Source: an uncultured Sphingomonadaceae bacterium (GTDB lineage: Bacteria; Pseudomonadota; Alphaproteobacteria; Sphingomonadales; Sphingomonadaceae). From it: a stretch of 8,902 bases of DNA. The DNA lies in contig CALKXX010000035.1 of NCBI GenBank assembly GCA_938003725.1, forward strand, positions 1 through 8,902, written 5' to 3'. The notes below the pieces were generated by a model. That model ran no database searches and was not told where the DNA came from. It saw only the letters and a program-made list of their open reading frames with translations. Below, piece after piece: positions 5,562 through 8,902 of this stretch. The translations under genes and the position numbers were made by a program. The first letter of the stretch is position 1; each line of letters begins with the position of its first letter.

Positions 5562-6590
5562 TCAGTAACCGCTCGCTTTGCTGGAGGTTTTCGAGGCGGT
5601 TTTGACGGGAGCATTTGCTGCGGTTCTGATCAGCGTCTTGGCTTCTGCTATTGCAGCAGCTTCGGTCATCTCCGCTTTTTCAATTTTCGTTCCCATTTCC
5701 AAAAGTTTGCCGCTAATCACCGTTCCCGTCTGCGCTTCTTCTTCAACAGTGACGCCATTGGCTTTGGCGATTGCAGCATCCCATTCGGAACGTACAACGG
5801 CCCAATAGCCCTGAGTTGCCTTCCAATATTTGTCAGCCGCTTCGACCTTGTAGCCATTAAACTTCTTGTAGGTGTTGAGTACACTTTCCTGAACATAGGG
5901 CACGGCTTTGCCGTCCACCATTTTCATTTTGCTATTATCTTGCCAATGTATCCAGCCACCGGGAATGGGTTGATGGCGATTGATCGCTTGATAATGGTCA
6001 TAGACCGGGTTTCGGGTGGCATCGCGCCGTGCCAGAGGTCGAGATGTCATATCGCTGGTCCAACTCCGCACGCCGTTGCGAACCTTCCACTGGCCAACAC
6101 CTGCATAGCGCGGACTGTCATCTACTTGGTATACAGTTTGCGACCATGCGCCTTTGCGCTCAGCTTCCGGTACAGCTTCCAAAGTCCATTTGCCGGAGCT
6201 AGAATATGTCAGCAATGAAGCAGGTTCATATTTCCAATCTTGCCGCCAATGTTTGATGACCATTGTCTTCCCGCCATGTTCAGCAACTAAAAGGTGCTGG
6301 AGAATGATTTCTCCGTCTGTATCTTTGATAACGCGAACACTCTCATGTCCTCCGGATATCTTGGCTTTAATCGGTGTATAATCATCACGCCAACTGGTTG
6401 TTTCCTTCATATCAAAGGTCACTTTATAATCGCCAGCCATAGCCAAAATATCGGCTCGGTCCTGTTCATAGGATGCTTTGATCTGTGCGGCATTTGGTGC
6501 TTCGGCATGATGATTTGCTAATGCCGGAGTGCTGGCAAAAGCAATGGCGAGCAAAGCAGCGCCAAGTTTGGATTTCATATTGATAGACAT
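5562..6590 (-). CDS. DUF6607 family protein, exported, paired with a TonB-dependent receptor
   Basis: The family call rests on HWRQDWKYEP (114-123), the block KGAWSQTVYQVDDSPRYAGV (146-165), SWTSDMTSRPLARRD (176-190), YDHYQAINRH (197-206) and GWIHWQDNSKM (212-222), numbered from the start used here. These Trp/Tyr-rich blocks match my recollection of DUF6607, an uncharacterised family often beside haem-type TonB receptors. A signal peptide is clear (SKLGAALLAIAFASTPALA, then NHHAEA), so the product is exported, probably to the periplasm. Two starts are possible: AAGGAG (6604-6599) is 8 nt from the ATG at 6590 but only 2 nt from the one at 6596, so 6590 is chosen (342 aa). The C-terminus is an Ala/Lys/Ser-rich tail. 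It is the second gene of the operon, 30 bp after the receptor stop (24 bp from the alternative start), so co-transcription is likely. A role in handling the receptor's substrate is inference. Confidence 0.85.
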   Translation of the reverse strand: MSINMKSKLGAALLAIAFASTPALANHHAEAPNAAQIKASYEQDRADILAMAGDYKVTFDMKETTSWRDDYTPIKAKISGGHESVRVIKDTDGEIILQHLLVAEHGGKTMVIKHWRQDWKYEPASLLTYSSSGKWTLEAVPEAERKGAWSQTVYQVDDSPRYAGVGQWKVRNGVRSWTSDMTSRPLARRDATRNPVYDHYQAINRHQPIPGGWIHWQDNSKMKMVDGKAVPYVQESVLNTYKKFNGYKVEAADKYWKATQGYWAVVRSEWDAAIAKANGVTVEEEAQTGTVISGKLLEMGTKIEKAEMTEAAAIAEAKTLIRTAANAPVKTASKTSSKASGY

Positions 6591-6598
6591 GATCATAT

Positions 6599-6605
6599 CT
6601 CCTTC
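6599..6605 (-). promoter_or_regulatory. Ribosome-binding site deciding the DUF6607 start
   Basis: The minus strand reads GAAGGAG here. Spacing is 8 nt to the ATG at 6590 and 2 nt to the ATG at 6596. Only the former is compatible with efficient initiation. Confidence 0.7.
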
Positions 6606-6620
6606 GTGAATTTGAAAAAA

Positions 6621-8870
6621 TTAGAAACTGGCGCTAAGTGAAACACTGAAATTGCGGCCCGGCTGTGTGAACGCGTCGGTAATGGTGGACGTTGCGGCTA
6701 ATCCTCTGACGCTGCTCCACAAAGAATATTTCTTGTCGGTTATGTTGAACATTCCGGCCCGAATTTTGAAATTGTCGGTGATCCGGAAAAAAGCCGTCGC
6801 ATCTATGATTGCTGATTCCTGTGGCCGAAAACAGGCAGCTGTGCAGACGCCCACAGTCTCGTTTGCTTCTTTGCGCGCATTATAACTAACGATGACTTCG
6901 CCGCCGAACGCTCCCGACGGATCGCGATACCCCAAGCCGAGAATGGCATTGAGCGGATCAATCGTGGATAGCGACTGGTTCGGGCTGTTTGGTGATTTTA
7001 CCGTGCCATCGGCAAAGGCAATAGCGAACCGCGCACGAAAGCCGTTTTCTGCTAGATAACTGGCCTTAGCTTCAACGCCTTTGACGTTCACGCTATCCAG
7101 ATTGATAAACTGAAATACCGCAGGGTCGCCGGGCCGGAAAGAACCGGAAACCTGTTCTTGGCTGATGAAGTCATCATAGTCGGCGTTAAATGCGGTTAGT
7201 GCCAGTTTGATATCATCGGTTGCGTAACGAATGCCTGCTTCAAAACTGTCACTGGTTTCCGGTCGCAGATTGGGATTGGGTGCAGATGTGTAACCAAATG
7301 CCAGATTTTCGAAGAAGTTGTTGACCTGACTAGGCGTTGGAGCACGGAATCCCCGCGCATAATTACCGAACAGACGAACATCGCCAAGCTTGACCACGGC
7401 TCCCACCTTGGGAGACAATTTGGAACCATCCTGACCGGTCGGAGTGAAGGTGGGAAGCAAGGGATCGTTGGTTGGATTCAAATCATAGAAATCATAGCGG
7501 ACGGCCGGATATAAAGTGACCGCGCCCTCGGCAAATTCTATCGCGTTACCCAGAAAGAAACCACCAAGCGTGAAATCTGTGGATGGAAATGCACGGCTGG
7601 GAAAGACCTCTCCAAATGGCGGCACCACGCCGGCGCGCAAGCCTTCTTGCTTTGTCTTGCTAATATCGCCGCCAAATGTCAGCGTATGTTTGATTGAACC
7701 GGTGTTGAATGTTGATCGGAAGTCGGCAACCGCGCCAAAAACTTCATTGTCAAAGGTGTTCAGCCTTTCCCGGTCGGGGCGGGGACGTGCACCGGTTGGC
7801 GACCGATCTTCATCGGCAAACTGCCGGTCTTTGCCATCCTGCCAATAAGCCGCGAGATGCGCATAATCGATAAAGCCGGAACCTTCTTCGCCCGCATCGT
7901 AAGTGTAATCAATCGATGCGCGAACGCGTTTAGTTTCATCCTGTGCGGTCAGGCTATCAACGATCCAGCTGGGTGTAGGACCAAATAGAAAGACAGGTCC
8001 GCGCCCCGACAGCACATCGGAGAATATTTCGCGTTCCAGATACTCACCGGTCAGGCGAACTTTATGTGAACCATTGTCCCAGACGAGTTTGCCAAGAAAT
8101 GCGTTGGATTCGCCATCTTGCGGGTTGGGTGTTGTGCGGGTCGCATCGACTGTATCGATTGTGCCCTGATTATCCAGTTCCTTAAAATCCCGCAGTGAAT
8201 AGGCCAGCATCGCAGAAACATTCCCGGTCTGACCAGCGAGCGCGACCGTCTCGGAAAACTCTTCATCAGCCGAGCTATATTGCGCTCTGCCAAAGCCGCC
8301 GAAGCTATTTCCATTGCCAATAAAATCAACCGGATCGGAAGTGATAAAGCTCACCGCGCCCGAAAGGCCATCACTGCCATAAAGCGCCGATGCAGGGCCG
8401 CGCAAAATCTCTACCGACTTGATCAGGCCAACATCGGTTGCATTACCACGACCCACATTTTGCGCACCAAAGCTAAACCCCTGTGGAGACCGGATGCCAT
8501 CAACCTGAATGAGAACACGGTTCCCGCCAATACCGCGAATATTGAAATCTTCATTCCCGGCACGACCTGTTGTTCCAAGCGCCGCCCCAAAGCGGGCAGG
8601 AGCACGGCGAACAGAAACGCCCGGTTCAAAACGTACAATGTCGCGGACATCGGTGGCCAATTCATCAGCAATCTGTTCGCTGTCAATTACTGTTACTGTC
8701 GCGGGCGCATCAGATACGTCAACAGGAGCGCGGGTAGCAGTGACGGTGATAACACTTTCACCGTCCTCCAGTACCGCATTGTCTTCAGCCGCATAAGCAG
8801 CATTTGAAACAGCCAAAACGGAAAGACTGGACACAAAAACCCCTGCGCGAAAGCGCATAAATAATGACAT
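6621..8870 (-). CDS. TonB-dependent haemoglobin/haem-type outer-membrane receptor
   Basis: A 749-residue receptor that takes up its ligand across the outer membrane using TonB energy. Order: signal peptide (1-27, ending SNAAYA), TonB-box-like ITVTATRAP (41-49), then a plug at about 53-180 with DIVRFEPGVSV (77-87), NIRGIGGNRVLIQVDGI (110-126) and VEILRGPASALYGSDGLSGAVSFIT (153-177). The rest is a 22-strand-type beta-barrel ending in Phe (SVSLSASF), the usual outer-membrane assembly signal. FRAPTPSQVNNFFEN (508-522) followed by NPNLRPETS (532-540) matches the FRAP...NPNL signature of the haemoglobin/haem/transferrin receptor family. The whole protein has only three His (269, 338, 395), none in the plug or between FRAP and NPNL, where classical haem receptors carry ligands. 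A CxxxC (676, 680) probably forms an extracellular-loop disulfide. AAGGGA 7 nt upstream supports this start. The promoter and any Fur/Irr site lie mostly off the window. Haem is the likeliest substrate but is not proven. Confidence 0.93.
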   Translation of the reverse strand: MSLFMRFRAGVFVSSLSVLAVSNAAYAAEDNAVLEDGESVITVTATRAPVDVSDAPATVTVIDSEQIADELATDVRDIVRFEPGVSVRRAPARFGAALGTTGRAGNEDFNIRGIGGNRVLIQVDGIRSPQGFSFGAQNVGRGNATDVGLIKSVEILRGPASALYGSDGLSGAVSFITSDPVDFIGNGNSFGGFGRAQYSSADEEFSETVALAGQTGNVSAMLAYSLRDFKELDNQGTIDTVDATRTTPNPQDGESNAFLGKLVWDNGSHKVRLTGEYLEREIFSDVLSGRGPVFLFGPTPSWIVDSLTAQDETKRVRASIDYTYDAGEEGSGFIDYAHLAAYWQDGKDRQFADEDRSPTGARPRPDRERLNTFDNEVFGAVADFRSTFNTGSIKHTLTFGGDISKTKQEGLRAGVVPPFGEVFPSRAFPSTDFTLGGFFLGNAIEFAEGAVTLYPAVRYDFYDLNPTNDPLLPTFTPTGQDGSKLSPKVGAVVKLGDVRLFGNYARGFRAPTPSQVNNFFENLAFGYTSAPNPNLRPETSDSFEAGIRYATDDIKLALTAFNADYDDFISQEQVSGSFRPGDPAVFQFINLDSVNVKGVEAKASYLAENGFRARFAIAFADGTVKSPNSPNQSLSTIDPLNAILGLGYRDPSGAFGGEVIVSYNARKEANETVGVCTAACFRPQESAIIDATAFFRITDNFKIRAGMFNITDKKYSLWSSVRGLAATSTITDAFTQPGRNFSVSLSASF

Positions 8871-8877
8871 AAATTGA

Positions 8878-8883
8878 TCCCTT
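8878..8883 (-). promoter_or_regulatory. Ribosome-binding site of the TonB receptor gene
   Basis: The minus strand reads AAGGGA, 7 nt before the ATG at 8870, supporting that start over the ATG at 8858 (residue 5). Only about 20 bp more is available upstream, so the promoter is not visible. Confidence 0.6.
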
Positions 8884-8902
8884 GAAATCTAATTGCTACT
8901 GC

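Noticed and set aside
8280..8807. 175-codon plus-strand frame
   Set aside because: It is antisense to the plug domain of the TonB receptor, whose reading is unambiguous.
8871..8902. Fur or Irr operator upstream of the receptor
   Set aside because: Only 32 bp are available, and no convincing GATAAT-type dyad can be read in them.

Overview
The window looks like a chromosome segment from a Gram-negative alphaproteobacterium, most likely a sphingomonad. Three things point that way: a TonB-dependent haem-type receptor directly followed by a DUF6607 gene, a large glycine-rich autotransporter-like adhesin, and a TIGR03032-type protein. The assignment rests on family knowledge and protein style, not on a marker gene.

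Layout, left to right. (1) Positions 1-2823 on the minus strand are one uninterrupted reading frame of 941 codons, open at the left edge. It encodes the N-terminal part of a very large secreted beta-helix/autotransporter-type surface protein. It carries a four-unit tandem array of ~50-residue repeats and a 353-bp in-frame segment present twice, 1833 bp apart, with only four base differences. (2) Positions 2824-3009 form a divergent intergenic region with a perfect 8-bp dyad. (3) Positions 3010-4146 on the plus strand encode a TIGR03032-family protein, probably a beta-propeller of unknown function. Its best ribosome-binding site and ATG lie in a different frame, separated from the gene by an A8 tract. 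(4) Positions 4147-5318 hold no convincing intact gene. The first part is unusually rich in short palindromes, and the middle is AT-rich with an imperfect long-range inverted repeat. (5) At 5319 a well-initiated ParB-like N-terminal domain starts but is lost after about 70 residues. Its frame then runs by chance into the antisense of the next gene, so this looks like a recombination scar. (6) Positions 5562-8870 on the minus strand are a two-gene operon, read right to left: a TonB-dependent haemoglobin/haem-type outer-membrane receptor (749 aa), then, 30 bp on at the preferred start, a secreted DUF6607 protein.

How the genes fit together. The receptor/DUF6607 pair is a conserved-looking uptake module, probably for haem or another iron source, with the receptor in the outer membrane and the DUF6607 product exported. 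The adhesin and the TIGR03032 gene are divergently transcribed and may share control through the dyad between them. The gene-poor stretch with the ParB fragment separates the two modules and has the character of accessory or decayed DNA. The most noteworthy items are the recent intragenic duplication in the adhesin, the A8 tract at the start of the TIGR03032 gene, and the palindrome cluster at 4321-4521.
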